From assembly GCA_007376295.1 (NCBI GenBank), contig VMGB01000001.1, forward strand, positions 124,001-188,000: a stretch of 64,000 nt of DNA. The letters are read 5' to 3'. Shown piece after piece: positions 41,919 to 50,676 of this stretch. Position 1 is the stretch's first letter, and every line of letters begins with the position of its first letter. The stretch is from Parcubacteria group bacterium Gr01-1014_13 (GTDB lineage: Bacteria > Patescibacteria > ABY1 > Magasanikbacterales > GWA2-37-8). The translations under genes and the position numbers were made by a program. Under the pieces are notes generated by a model that was given only the letters and a program-made list of their open reading frames with translations, made no database searches and was not told where the DNA came from.

Positions 41919-42521
41919 TTATCTGGCAGTTCGATTTTTTATCGCACTGCCCAGAGTAATCTCATCCGCATATTGTAAATCGCTACCCATAGGCAAGCCG
42001 CGAGCTAGGCGTGTGGCTTTAATTGCCGGATTTTTTTCTTTTATTTTCTTCTCCAAAAACAGCATTGTCGTTTCTCCGGACAAGTCAGGGTTGAGAGCTA
42101 AAATTATTTCTTTTATTTTGTCTGTTTTTTGCAGTTTTAAAAACAATTCTTTAATCTTCATTTTTTCCAACTCTTCTTCGTCTCCCGGCTCCACGAGTCC
42201 GCGTAGCACATGGTATAAACCATTATACATACCCGTTCGTTCTATAACCGGTATATCCTGTGGTTCGCTGACTACACAGAGTAGGGAATTATCTCTGGTT
42301 TTGTTGTTACAAATATTACAGGGATTATGGTCGCTAAAATCCCAGCACGACTCACAGCTTTTTACATTATCAATTAATTCTTTTAAAGCCAGAGTAATTT
42401 CGCCGACTTCTTTTTTGCCGGATTTAAGCAGATAAAAAACAAACCGTTCGGCAGTACGTTGGCCGACAGTCGGAAGTTTGCGAAAAGAATCAATCAGATT
42501 TTGAATTGATTTAGAGTACAT
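41919..42521 (-). CDS. recR: Recombination mediator RecR
   Basis: A 200-aa protein that works with RecO/RecF to load RecA on gapped DNA. N-terminal helix-hairpin-helix (FRKLPTVGQRTAERFVFYLL), four-Cys zinc finger (CESCWDFSDHNPCNIC), and Toprim domain (LCVVSEPQDIPVIE, YHVLRGLVEPGD). Full length. It is the third gene of dnaB-ybaB-recR with a gap of 3 bases. Confidence 0.95.
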   Translation of the reverse strand: MYSKSIQNLIDSFRKLPTVGQRTAERFVFYLLKSGKKEVGEITLALKELIDNVKSCESCWDFSDHNPCNICNNKTRDNSLLCVVSEPQDIPVIERTGMYNGLYHVLRGLVEPGDEEELEKMKIKELFLKLQKTDKIKEIILALNPDLSGETTMLFLEKKIKEKNPAIKATRLARGLPMGSDLQYADEITLGSAIKNRTAR

Positions 42522-42524
42522 GTT

Positions 42525-42818
42525 TTACTTCATTCCCGGAAAGCCGCCCATCTCCTGCATTTTGCTCGCCATTATTTTCTGCATTTTTTTAGTAGCGTCA
42601 CTGTGGGCATCCTTGATGGCATTTTGTAGTTTTTCTTTTTTTGTAGGATTTAGCATTTCGTCATCGATGGCTACGCCGGTAAGTTGTAAATTACCATCCA
42701 TAGTCATGGCTACGCCGTTGCTATGGCTGGTTACAGATTCTCCGGCCAAAGCACCCTGTAATTTTTTGCCCTGATCTCGCAGGTCTTTGAATTGTTTGAG
42801 TTTGGAAAATACGGACAT
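42525..42818 (-). CDS. ybaB: YbaB/EbfC nucleoid-associated protein
   Basis: A 97-aa DNA-binding protein that forms tweezer-like dimers. It carries SHSNGVAMTMDGNLQLTGVAIDDE and KLQNAIKDAHSDATKKMQKIM, the core of the family. Its pairing with recR is conserved across bacteria. The C-terminus is Met-rich (MASKMQEMGGFPGMK), as is common. Confidence 0.9.
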   Translation of the reverse strand: MSVFSKLKQFKDLRDQGKKLQGALAGESVTSHSNGVAMTMDGNLQLTGVAIDDEMLNPTKKEKLQNAIKDAHSDATKKMQKIMASKMQEMGGFPGMK

Positions 42819-42840
42819 ATGTTTAATAATTAATATTTAA

Positions 42841-44292
42841 TTACATTGGTGGTAAATCTGAGCCGCTTCTTTGGCTAAAAGCTGATTTTGGTTTGAGAAC
42901 GGGGGCGGCAGCTGGATGTTCTACATATTTTGTTGTCATACTGCGGAAGGAGGCGTGTTTTTCATCAAAAATCATTCGCGCCATGCCGGTAGGACCGTTA
43001 CGGTGTTTGGCAATATGAATTTCGGCAATATTTTTTTCATCCGGAGAGATCTCTTCGGGACGATAATTGCGGTCGGCCGATTTGCGGTAAATGAACAGAA
43101 CTACGTCCGCGTCCTGCTCGATGGATCCAGATTCGCGCAAGTGGGATAGTTTTGGTATGGCTGGCTTGCTTACTTCTACTGTACGAGATAGCTGGGAAAG
43201 TGCCAAGACGGGTATATTTAGCTCGCGGGCAATACCTTTTAAGCCTCTGGTAATTTCGGCGACTTCTTGCACGCGGTTTTCTATATTACCCCTTGATTCC
43301 ATGAGCTGCAAGTAGTCGATAACTATCAGTCCCAAGCCGTGTTCCATCTGTAAGCGCCGCGCTTTGGTACGGATTTGCATGATGTTGTTATTCGGTGCGT
43401 CATCAATAAAAATTGGCGCTTCGGAAAGTACACCCATAGCATGACCAATGCGGGGAAAGTCATCATCTTCAGGCCGGTCACTGAGTCTGCCGGTACGCAT
43501 TTTCCATAAATCAACATTGGCTTCGGAACAAAGTAGGCGATCTACCAATTGTTCCTTACTCATTTCTAAGGAAAATAATCCAACTGGTGTTTTTCCTTTC
43601 ACACCAATGTGGCGCACGATATCGAGCGCTAAAGAAGTTTTTCCCACACTAGGGCGCGCAGCTAGAATTATCAAATCGGATTTTTGTAATCCGGCCAGCA
43701 AGTTATCCAGATCCGGATAACCGGTAGGTACGCCGCGCAACTGCCCTTTATTTTTATGCAGATCATCAATTCTATCAAAAGCATCATTTAATACTCCGCG
43801 GATGGGAATAAAAGTTTGGCGCATGAAATTTTGTGATACGCCGAACAGTTGTCTCTGCGCATTGTCCAGCAGAGAGTCTAATTCCTCAGTTTCTTCATAG
43901 CCCATTTTGGAAATTTCGTGCGCAGCTGAAAGCAATCTACGCCGGGTAGCTTTTTTGTGCACGATGTTGGCGTAATTTACTACATGCGAAGCAGTGGGAA
44001 CGGCGTTGGTAAGTGATATCAGGTAGCTATATCCGCCAGCTTGTTCTAATTGTCCTTTTTCTGTTAGCCGGTTGCTTAGTGTAAGCAAGTCAATCGGCTC
44101 ATTTTTTTGATAAAGTTCCAAAATTACTTCAAAAATTTGCGCGTTAGCGTTTTTGTAAAAATCTTCAGCCTGGACAATATCGGCGATTTTTAACATTGCG
44201 TCTTTGTCCAACAAAACAGAGCCCAATAGAGACATCTCAGCTTCTAGACTTTGGGGTGGAATTTTTTCCAGTTGATTAATATCTTGAGGCAT
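42841..44292 (-). CDS. dnaB: Replicative DNA helicase DnaB
   Basis: A 483-aa hexameric 5'-3' helicase of the replisome. N-terminal primase-interacting domain (PPQSLEAEMSLLGSVLLD), then RecA-like motor: Walker A AARPSVGKTSLALD, IFIDDAPNNN, LIVIDYLQLM Walker B, and LSHLRESGSIEQDADVV. No intein. First gene of the dnaB-ybaB-recR operon, divergent from the 703-aa membrane protein. Confidence 0.97.
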   Translation of the reverse strand: MPQDINQLEKIPPQSLEAEMSLLGSVLLDKDAMLKIADIVQAEDFYKNANAQIFEVILELYQKNEPIDLLTLSNRLTEKGQLEQAGGYSYLISLTNAVPTASHVVNYANIVHKKATRRRLLSAAHEISKMGYEETEELDSLLDNAQRQLFGVSQNFMRQTFIPIRGVLNDAFDRIDDLHKNKGQLRGVPTGYPDLDNLLAGLQKSDLIILAARPSVGKTSLALDIVRHIGVKGKTPVGLFSLEMSKEQLVDRLLCSEANVDLWKMRTGRLSDRPEDDDFPRIGHAMGVLSEAPIFIDDAPNNNIMQIRTKARRLQMEHGLGLIVIDYLQLMESRGNIENRVQEVAEITRGLKGIARELNIPVLALSQLSRTVEVSKPAIPKLSHLRESGSIEQDADVVLFIYRKSADRNYRPEEISPDEKNIAEIHIAKHRNGPTGMARMIFDEKHASFRSMTTKYVEHPAAAPVLKPKSAFSQRSGSDLPPM

Positions 44293-44368
44293 ACATTAAG
44301 TCTGTATATCTTAATCTAACAGGTTTCTTTTGGCAAGAAAAATAAGGGGACGAAATGTGGGTAAAAGG

Positions 44369-44397
44369 TTGATATTTAAAACAGGTAAAGATATAAT
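44369..44397 (+). promoter_or_regulatory. Promoter of the 703-aa membrane protein
   Basis: TTGATA (44369-44374), 17-base spacer, perfect TATAAT (44392-44397); the ATG follows only 9 bases later, so the transcript would be almost leaderless. Confidence 0.65.
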
Positions 44398-44406
44398 TAA
44401 AGTTAT

Positions 44407-46518
44407 ATGATTTCTCAGCTTTTTTGGAAAAAGTTAATCCCAGCCGCGTCTTTGTCTGCCTTGGTCTACTTATTTTATGACCGTTGGCATAGTGGTTTTT
44501 TAGGAGCTTTGGCCGTACTTCTATATTTTTTGTTTGTTTCGGCCAAAACACAAACAATACTGATAAGCTATTTCAGTTTTACCAAGTCATTGCGCACCAG
44601 AATACTGGCAATTTTTTTAGGTTTGGTCCCGCTTGGTTGGTTTTTGGGAATTTTTATCTTTTTTAACTACTTTAATTCTTTGGCAGTATTTCTATCTTTT
44701 TTTGCCAATGCTTTGGTCTGGTTATTGGTCAAAGAAAAGAAAGAAGAGGTGGGAATACAAAGAGAATTTGATGAAGAAATTATTGATGAACCGCCGCACG
44801 AAAAAATTAGCGTGTTAATTTATCTTGGTCTGGTGGGTTACGGATTTTATTTTTTAATGCAATCCAAAACCAGCGGCGTTATTTCTTCGCCATGGCAAGT
44901 AATTGATCCAAGATATATTTGGGTTTTTTTGGCCGCGACTTTTTTGTTGGGCGCGCTTGTTTTATTTTCTAAAGTTTCTTTAAAAACCTTGTTATTTTTT
45001 GTTATATTGCATTCGTTTTTACTCCACAGCTATTTACCTCTAACTCACGATTTGTTTTATGGCGCAGATGGCTGGAGGCATATGGCTGCGCAAAATCGAT
45101 TGTTGGAAGGCAAGGGCGTTTTGATCCCAGAGATAGTAGGGGAGAAGACGCTCGTTGCTAAAAGCAATATCGGGGTTTTGTCCTATGCAAATTTTTGGGG
45201 AACAAACGTAGTTCGGGTAAAAATATTGGGAATTGATTTAATTTTTTTGACCAAATGGTTTTTGCCAATTGCCTGGTCTGTGATTTTGACTATTTTATTA
45301 TATGAAATTGGGTTGACGCTCGGCTGGTCTGGGCGAAAATCTTTGTTTTTGGCTTGGGGCAGTATGTGGCCATTTGCTTTGCAGGCAGGCGGATCATTTT
45401 CTTTGCCGGGAAATTTTGGTTTTTTAATTTTTGTTTTATTTTTTCTTCTTCTCCTTAAAAGAATGCGCGAGCCAAAGCCTGGACAGAAAAGCATTTTGTT
45501 TGCTCTCGGCATTGGTTCGGCATTAGGATACTTGTTATTTTTTGTCTTGTATTGGTTGAGTTGGGGAGTTATGGAAGTTATAAAGAGCGGGAAAAAGTTA
45601 ATTATTATCCCCAGTTTAATTTTGGCGCCATTGGCTTTACCAGCTTTGGAGTTGGCGGCCAAGTTTAGTGTGTGGGATCCTCAGGTAAATATTTTGGCCC
45701 AAGCCAAACAATTTACCGGCAACTTTTTTGCAATATATTTAGCTAGTGGGCCACGGCCGCACGAGATTAGCGGGGGAAATATTTTGTTTAACCAAATACC
45801 AGCGGCTGTTTTTACACCAAATTTTCTGACGCAATGGCGATGGTGGCTACCGGCTCTGGTTTTGGTTGCAGTATGTTTTATTATTTTAGGAATAAAACAA
45901 AACTGGAAAGACGGGGTTTATAAATTTATTTTGTCTAGTTTTGTAATTTTATTAATCAGTTATTTCATATCCTTTTATTTGCTCTCTGGTGAACATCTGT
46001 TTTCACGCCGTTTAGATGCAACTCTGGCGCTTTTGTTTTTAATTTTAGTCTTTTACGGATTAAATAATGCCAAATATTTCAATTATTATTTACTAATCAT
46101 CCTGTCTGCGGCTATTACTGCCTCATATACCTTAGGTCCAGATACACTTACAGTCAGCTCAAATCAACTGGAAGCAGTGAAGTATGTTTGGTCGTTAGAA
46201 AAAAATATTACTCCACGTTGTGTTCTGGGTGATACGTATCCGCTGTTGGCGCTAGAAGCTGTGTCGGGGAAAGAAATTATTGGTGGCGGTTTTCCGATCG
46301 ATGCAAACTTTGGTCAGCCAGAGAGAGTGGAGTTATTTAAACAAATGAATGTGGCGATAAATGATAATGTGTTACACACCACAGCCAATTTGACGAAAGC
46401 GGATCATTGTTGGTTTGTTGGCGAGACAGATAATTTTAGAAAGCAGGGGATTTTAAATTCAGGAATTTACAAAGTATTTGGTGATACGGCAGTGGTAAGA
46501 TACAATACTAAATATTAA
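44407..46518 (+). CDS. Large polytopic membrane protein, GT-C glycosyltransferase-like
   Basis: 703 aa with about 14-16 transmembrane helices. An acidic loop (IQREFDEEIIDEPPHEK) separates the first group of helices from the rest. An extracellular loop after the first third holds HDLFYGADGWRHMAAQNRLLEGKG, whose placement resembles the acidic catalytic loop of GT-C enzymes (PMT/STT3/ArnT types). The C-terminal ~130 residues form a soluble extracellular domain (EKNITPRCVLGDTYPLLALE). GT-C assignment is inference from topology. Adjacent HIT and NUDIX genes follow at 10 and 3 bases. Confidence 0.6.
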   Translation: MISQLFWKKLIPAASLSALVYLFYDRWHSGFLGALAVLLYFLFVSAKTQTILISYFSFTKSLRTRILAIFLGLVPLGWFLGIFIFFNYFNSLAVFLSFFANALVWLLVKEKKEEVGIQREFDEEIIDEPPHEKISVLIYLGLVGYGFYFLMQSKTSGVISSPWQVIDPRYIWVFLAATFLLGALVLFSKVSLKTLLFFVILHSFLLHSYLPLTHDLFYGADGWRHMAAQNRLLEGKGVLIPEIVGEKTLVAKSNIGVLSYANFWGTNVVRVKILGIDLIFLTKWFLPIAWSVILTILLYEIGLTLGWSGRKSLFLAWGSMWPFALQAGGSFSLPGNFGFLIFVLFFLLLLKRMREPKPGQKSILFALGIGSALGYLLFFVLYWLSWGVMEVIKSGKKLIIIPSLILAPLALPALELAAKFSVWDPQVNILAQAKQFTGNFFAIYLASGPRPHEISGGNILFNQIPAAVFTPNFLTQWRWWLPALVLVAVCFIILGIKQNWKDGVYKFILSSFVILLISYFISFYLLSGEHLFSRRLDATLALLFLILVFYGLNNAKYFNYYLLIILSAAITASYTLGPDTLTVSSNQLEAVKYVWSLEKNITPRCVLGDTYPLLALEAVSGKEIIGGGFPIDANFGQPERVELFKQMNVAINDNVLHTTANLTKADHCWFVGETDNFRKQGILNSGIYKVFGDTAVVRYNTKY

Positions 46519-46528
46519 TTAATAATAT

Positions 46529-46936
46529 ATGAATGACTGCCTGTTTTGCAAAATAATCAACAAAGAAATTCCAAATTATACAGTCTACGAAGACGAAAAT
46601 ACTTTGGCGTTTTTGGATATTCATCCTTGCTCCAAAGGACATACGGTAGTGATATCAAAAAAACATTTTGTCGATCTTTCGGAGATGTCAGTGTCTGACT
46701 GGCAAGATGTGAGCAGGGGATTGGCCGGAGCTTTTGCAAGAGTGAAAGAAGTTTTAAATCCAGACGGTTTAAATTTAGGAATAAATAACGGCAAAGCCGC
46801 GGGCCAGGCTGTGGCGCACGCGCATTGGCACCTTATTCCCCGTTGGCAAGGCGATGGCGGAGGCAATATGCATTCTATAATCCGTAAAGGTGATGGCGTG
46901 GATGTAAAAGAGGTGGCCGGGTTATTTACAAAGTAA
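46529..46936 (+). CDS. HIT-family nucleotide hydrolase
   Basis: A 135-aa histidine-triad protein. CLFCKIINKEIP near the N-terminus, FLDIHPCSKGHTVVISKKH, and the catalytic HAHWHLIPRW triad. It acts on nucleotide-P-X bonds (Ap4A, aminoacyl-AMP or nucleoside phosphoramidates). The CxxC in the first residues suggests a zinc-binding Hint-type member. It lies 3 bases before the NUDIX gene, forming a nucleotide clean-up pair. Confidence 0.93.
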   Translation: MNDCLFCKIINKEIPNYTVYEDENTLAFLDIHPCSKGHTVVISKKHFVDLSEMSVSDWQDVSRGLAGAFARVKEVLNPDGLNLGINNGKAAGQAVAHAHWHLIPRWQGDGGGNMHSIIRKGDGVDVKEVAGLFTK

Positions 46937-46939
46937 TTT

Positions 46940-47479
46940 ATGCAAGAAATAAAAAAAATTTCGTCAGAAGTAGTACACAAAAATCCTTGGTGGGATTATA
47001 AACGCGATCAATTTGTTTTGCCGGATGGCGGTATCAATGATTATTATTACAGCGAAACGCACGGCAATGTAATAGTTATACCTGTTTTAGATGATGGTCG
47101 ATTGGTATTGGTGCGCCAATATCGGTATTTGCATGAAAAAAACAGTATTGAATTTCCGGGTGGAGGCATACATGCGGACGAATCGCCAGTAGACGCGGCG
47201 AACAGAGAATTTTTAGAGGAAACAGGATATAAAACTGAAAATTTAATAAAGATTGGCACTTTTGAGCCATGCATAGGTATGCTTAAAGATATTTCGCATA
47301 TTTTTATTGCCAATGAATTAACGGAAATGCAACAACCAAAATCCGAAGGTATGGAACATACTGAAGTAATTTTACGCCGGGTAGATGAATTCGAAAATAT
47401 GATTAAACAAGGCGAGATTTGGGATGGCCAAGTATTGGCGGCCTGGGCTATGGCGCGGGATTTTTTGTTGAAAGGTTAA
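46940..47479 (+). CDS. NUDIX hydrolase, ADP-ribose pyrophosphatase type
   Basis: A 179-aa protein with a complete Nudix box (GGGIHADESPVDAANREFLEETGY matches Gx5Ex7REUxEExGU). The upstream VIVIPVLDDGRLVLVRQYRY strand and position of the box match the ADP-ribose pyrophosphatase (YqkG/NudF) group. It likely hydrolyses ADP-ribose or related nucleoside diphosphate sugars. It follows the HIT gene by 3 bases. Confidence 0.9.
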   Translation: MQEIKKISSEVVHKNPWWDYKRDQFVLPDGGINDYYYSETHGNVIVIPVLDDGRLVLVRQYRYLHEKNSIEFPGGGIHADESPVDAANREFLEETGYKTENLIKIGTFEPCIGMLKDISHIFIANELTEMQQPKSEGMEHTEVILRRVDEFENMIKQGEIWDGQVLAAWAMARDFLLKG

Positions 47480-47484
47480 TAATT

Positions 47485-47510
47485 AAAAAACCCAGCAGTA
47501 TTAGCTGGGT
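47485..47510 (-). terminator. Terminator of the 183-aa minus-strand orphan
   Basis: Stem acccagc/gctgggt with six T on the minus-strand side; it can also fold in the NUDIX transcript. Confidence 0.8.
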
Positions 47511-47526
47511 ACTCTGGCCGGTGAGG

Positions 47527-48078
47527 TTAGTCAGTAGGCCAAGGAATTTCTGTGTCTACCATTTGTACGTCGTTTGGGCTGACGAGTACATCTTTGTGCG
47601 AAAGAATAAAGTTTGTATCATTAGACCAATGGCCGCCGGTTTGGATAATACGGCTGGAATCATATTCATCCATCATAGCAAGAAGTGATTTTTGTTTTTC
47701 CGACAAAAGTTTGTGGACTTTTCTATTGTTTTCCAATTCGGCGCGAGTGTAAAGATCGCCTTCATTATCAAGATAGAACATCCCTGTTTCATTAATCGGT
47801 CCGCTAAACATCTGGACCGGTTTTCCATCATGGTTTACATTTGCTACCAGGCGATCATAGAAGACAAAGTATAAAGCACCTTTGGGAACTTTTAGCGTCT
47901 TCAGTTCGCGGCTGGCAACTTCCACTTCTTCATATTTTTCCAGGACACGATCAAGCGTTCCGGGTTGAAGAACGGGTTTGAATCCATCCTCTCTAAGAAA
48001 TTGTTCATTATTTTGACTTTCGACGATGAAAGCCGGAGAGAAGACAAATGTAACGTAGGTTTGGCAGGTGTATTTCAC
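47527..48078 (-). CDS. Orphan 183-aa protein with strong SD
   Basis: No recognised family. A mixed alpha/beta protein with VPKGALYFVFYDRLVANVNHDGKPVQMF and ETGMFYLDNEGDLYTRAELENNRKVHKLLSEKQKSL, then TGGHWSNDTNF. The GTG start follows aaaggagaccc on the minus strand. It ends at a terminator shared with the NUDIX gene and is divergent from the VirD4-like ATPase. Its arrangement (own promoter, SD, terminator) matches the other orphan cassettes. Confidence 0.62.
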   Translation of the reverse strand: MKYTCQTYVTFVFSPAFIVESQNNEQFLREDGFKPVLQPGTLDRVLEKYEEVEVASRELKTLKVPKGALYFVFYDRLVANVNHDGKPVQMFSGPINETGMFYLDNEGDLYTRAELENNRKVHKLLSEKQKSLLAMMDEYDSSRIIQTGGHWSNDTNFILSHKDVLVSPNDVQMVDTEIPWPTD

Positions 48079-48139
48079 GGGTCTCCTTTGCGTTTGAGTT
48101 TATACCAAATAAAATTTTTAATCAAGCATAGATCAGTAT

Positions 48140-48168
48140 TTGAAGAAAACCGATTTTTGTGCTACTAT
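48140..48168 (+). promoter_or_regulatory. Promoter of the VirD4-like ATPase
   Basis: TTGAAG (48140-48145), 17-base spacer, TACTAT (48163-48168), 7 bases before the ATG at 48175, so the mRNA would be nearly leaderless. Confidence 0.5.
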
Positions 48169-48174
48169 TTGTGT

Positions 48175-50010
48175 ATGCCAGCAGAAGAAAAAGAGCAAAA
48201 TATAATAGGCAATCCCGAGGTCAACTACTTTGCTATGACCAATTTTCGCAATAAAAATGCGAAATTTGGCATAAAGCTGGACGATCGCCGTAGGCATATG
48301 TATGTAGTTGGCAAGACGGGCATGGGCAAAACAACCTTGTTGGAAAACATGGTTCTTAATGATATCTACGCTGGTCATGGCGTGGGTGTAGTAGATCCGC
48401 ATGGGGATTTTGCCGAAAAAATCATCGATTATATCCCAGCTCATCGTATAAACGATGTGGTATATTTCAATCCGTCAGATATTGATTATCCGATCGGTTT
48501 TAACATTTTAGAAAATGTAAATCCACGCTATCAACATTTAGTGGCTTCCGGTCTGATGGGTGTGTTCAAAAAAATCTGGCCAGATGTCTGGAGCGCGCGT
48601 ATGGAATATATTTTAAATAATACTCTTTTGGCGCTTTTAGAATTTCCTAACACCACACTTCTTGGTATCAATCGTTTGCTGGCCGACAACGCTTACCGCA
48701 AACGAGTTATTAAAAATTTAAAAGATCCGGTAGTAAAATCTTTTTGGGAAACAGAATTTGCCAGCTATAATGACCGCTACAAACAAGAAGCGGTTGCACC
48801 GGTGCAAAACAAAATCGGTCAATTTTTGTCTGCTTCGGTTATCCGTAATATTGTGGCGCAGGTAAAATCGCGCATCAATATCCGTGAAATAATGGATACC
48901 AGGAAAATTTTTATCATGAATTTGTCCAAAGGTAGAATTGGTGAAGATAATTCACGACTGCTGGGCGGCATGTTGATTACCAAAATTCAGCTGGCTGCCA
49001 TGGAAAGAGTAGATACTCCAGAAAAGGATCGTAAAGATTTTTTCTTGTATGTAGATGAATTCCAAAATTTTGCCACAGAAAGTTTTTCAAATATTTTATC
49101 CGAAGCTCGAAAATATCGTCTGGATCTCACTATGGCTCACCAATACATGGAGCAGCTCGATGAAACAGTGCTTGCGGCTGTAATTGGTAACGTGGGTACG
49201 CTGGTAACATTTCGTGTGGGCTCCACTGATGCCGAAATTTTGGCCAAAGAATTTGCCCCTACTTTTATAGAAACCGATTTGGTAAACCTGACTAAATTTC
49301 AAATTTATTTAAAATTAATGATCGACGGCGTAGCTTCGCAGCCGTTTTCAGCCAATACTTTATCTCCAATTAATATATCAACTGCCAGCACTGAAAAAGT
49401 TATAAAAGTTTCCCGCGAACGCTACGCGACCAACCGTGAAAACATTGAAGATAAAATTATGCGCTGGACCGGAATGGAAGCTGGTGAAACCGATGATTCC
49501 GAAGATGAAAAAAAGGATTCAGATGAACAATATACTGAAGACGAAGAAGGCATGCCGGTTTTAGTTGAGAGGAAAGTGGCTACGCCTCCTCCACCAATTC
49601 CTGTTAAAAAACATATTCCGCCGCCATTTAAACACCCAACTCCGCCTCCAGTAAAAGTCCAAACTCCACCGCCAGCAAAAAAAATCGAACCGACTCCAAT
49701 TAAATCCGACATAAAAGATAGCAAGCCGGTTTCTTTAGTTGATACGAGTCAAAAAGGGATAAGTTTGTCTCAAGCTACACATACAAACAAACAGCCAATA
49801 AAAAATGAAAGAAAACACGAACAGAGACCCGCTCCGTCTTTTCAGCAGCGCCCTAAACAAACCCCGCCACCGCCAGCGCGCCCTTCTGTTCCAGCTCCTG
49901 CGTCCCAGTCTGTTGCGCCAGAAACTCCGCCAAAATCAGCACCTAAAAACGAACCGGAAAAAAAGATTTTACCTGATAGGATTGTAAAGCTCGATGATGA
50001 GAGGGGTTGA
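48175..50010 (+). CDS. VirD4/TraG-like FtsK-HerA ATPase with proline-rich tail
   Basis: 611 aa. The motor has Walker A GKTGMGKTT (46-54, K52), VDPHGDF, and Walker B LYVDEFQNFATESF with SEARKYRLDLTMAHQYM, typical of type IV coupling proteins and related DNA pumps. No N-terminal transmembrane helices are seen, unlike classical VirD4, and no other secretion genes are nearby. The last ~150 residues are a disordered Pro/Lys/Gln-rich tail with repeated TPPP motifs. Such proteins are widespread in CPR; DNA transfer or a cell-surface machine is possible but unproven. The ATG at 48175 is used; earlier in-frame codons lie in the divergent gene. Confidence 0.85.
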   Translation: MPAEEKEQNIIGNPEVNYFAMTNFRNKNAKFGIKLDDRRRHMYVVGKTGMGKTTLLENMVLNDIYAGHGVGVVDPHGDFAEKIIDYIPAHRINDVVYFNPSDIDYPIGFNILENVNPRYQHLVASGLMGVFKKIWPDVWSARMEYILNNTLLALLEFPNTTLLGINRLLADNAYRKRVIKNLKDPVVKSFWETEFASYNDRYKQEAVAPVQNKIGQFLSASVIRNIVAQVKSRINIREIMDTRKIFIMNLSKGRIGEDNSRLLGGMLITKIQLAAMERVDTPEKDRKDFFLYVDEFQNFATESFSNILSEARKYRLDLTMAHQYMEQLDETVLAAVIGNVGTLVTFRVGSTDAEILAKEFAPTFIETDLVNLTKFQIYLKLMIDGVASQPFSANTLSPINISTASTEKVIKVSRERYATNRENIEDKIMRWTGMEAGETDDSEDEKKDSDEQYTEDEEGMPVLVERKVATPPPPIPVKKHIPPPFKHPTPPPVKVQTPPPAKKIEPTPIKSDIKDSKPVSLVDTSQKGISLSQATHTNKQPIKNERKHEQRPAPSFQQRPKQTPPPPARPSVPAPASQSVAPETPPKSAPKNEPEKKILPDRIVKLDDERG

Positions 50011-50035
50011 CAGGAAAATAAGTTTATTGTATATT
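50007..50035 (+). promoter_or_regulatory. Promoter for the structured leader and zinc-ribbon gene
   Basis: TTGACA (50007-50012), 17-base spacer, TATATT (50030-50035). The -35 box overlaps the stop codon of the preceding gene. The predicted start of transcription is about 50042, giving a leader of about 220 bases. Confidence 0.75.
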
Positions 50036-50041
50036 GTTATT

Positions 50042-50260
50042 GTATAATGTTAATTAATAACCGAAATGAGTGAGAATAGTAATTGTTTACAATTACTATC
50101 GAGCGAATGAGGTTATATGTTTTAACTATATAATTTGGGGTACAGAAGTACCAACGAAGTTCCCAAAATTTTACCCGGTCTTAGCCAGAAGCGAAAGATA
50201 GGGGGTCGAATTTAATAAACTCTCAAAAACCATTTTGGGAACTACAAGAAGTACAAAACT
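50042..50260 (+). ncRNA. Structured 5' leader, candidate regulatory RNA
   Basis: About 220 noncoding bases between the promoter and the zinc-ribbon gene. It contains a dispersed hairpin repeat (50062-50111), a small ggtac/gtacc hairpin (50139-50152), and a 12-bp perfect inverted repeat agttcccaaaat (50158-50169) with attttgggaact (50232-50243) whose second arm lies about 20 bases before the ATG. A ttggg at 50135-50139 can compete for the cccaa of the first arm, so two exclusive folds are possible. A riboswitch- or protein-dependent control of translation is inferred, not shown. Confidence 0.5.
50062..50111 (+). repeat. Dispersed hairpin repeat, copy 1
   Basis: cgaaatgagtgag, then a 9-bp perfect hairpin tagtaattg/caattacta, then gagcgaatgag. 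The same flanks occur in inverse orientation at 39553-39605 around a different hairpin. Confidence 0.65.
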
Positions 50261-50569
50261 ATGGCATTCGATGGACAAAGACAAATGTACAATGTGGATC
50301 TTTCCTGCGGAAAATGCGGAACCCACATTTCACAATTGCCATTTGAACCGAAGGGTGACCGCCCAGTTTATTGCTTTGATTGCAATAAAGCCTATCGCTC
50401 AGACAGACCAGGAAACAGCGATAGAGGTGCTCGCGCCCCAAGACAAATGTACAGCGTTAATGTAAATTGCGCTGAGTGCGGTACTCAGATTACGGAATTA
50501 CCATTCCAACCATCTGGAGACAAACCAGTTTACTGCCGATCCTGCATGCAGGCTCGCAGAAACGGATAA
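50261..50569 (+). CDS. Tandem CxxC zinc-ribbon protein
   Basis: 102 aa made of two similar halves: QMYNVDLSCGKCGTHISQLPF...PVYCFDC (about 7-45) and QMYSVNVNCAECGTQITELPF...PVYCRSC (about 60-98). Each half carries a CxxC...CxxC site, so each should bind one zinc. Such CxxC zinc-ribbon domains are common in CPR and related groups, with nucleic-acid binding suspected. The linker is rich in Arg, Gly, Asp and Asn. It has a long structured leader and a perfect terminator, so it is an independent, probably regulated unit. Confidence 0.85.
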   Translation: MAFDGQRQMYNVDLSCGKCGTHISQLPFEPKGDRPVYCFDCNKAYRSDRPGNSDRGARAPRQMYSVNVNCAECGTQITELPFQPSGDKPVYCRSCMQARRNG

Positions 50570-50580
50570 TTTCAAAATTA

Positions 50581-50610
50581 AAAACACCCTCCTTTACCGG
50601 AGGGTGTTTT
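50581..50610 (+). terminator. Terminator of the zinc-ribbon gene
   Basis: Perfect 12-bp stem aaaacaccctcc/ggagggtgtttt around a six-base loop. Confidence 0.93.
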
Positions 50611-50676
50611 AGTTTTGAAAAGTTTTGACAAAAGTTTGGGGTTATTATAAATTAAGATAAACAGGAGGTTCGAATT

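Noticed and set aside
50139..50152. ggtac-gtacc hairpin as an independent terminator
   Set aside because: No T run follows; treated as part of the leader.
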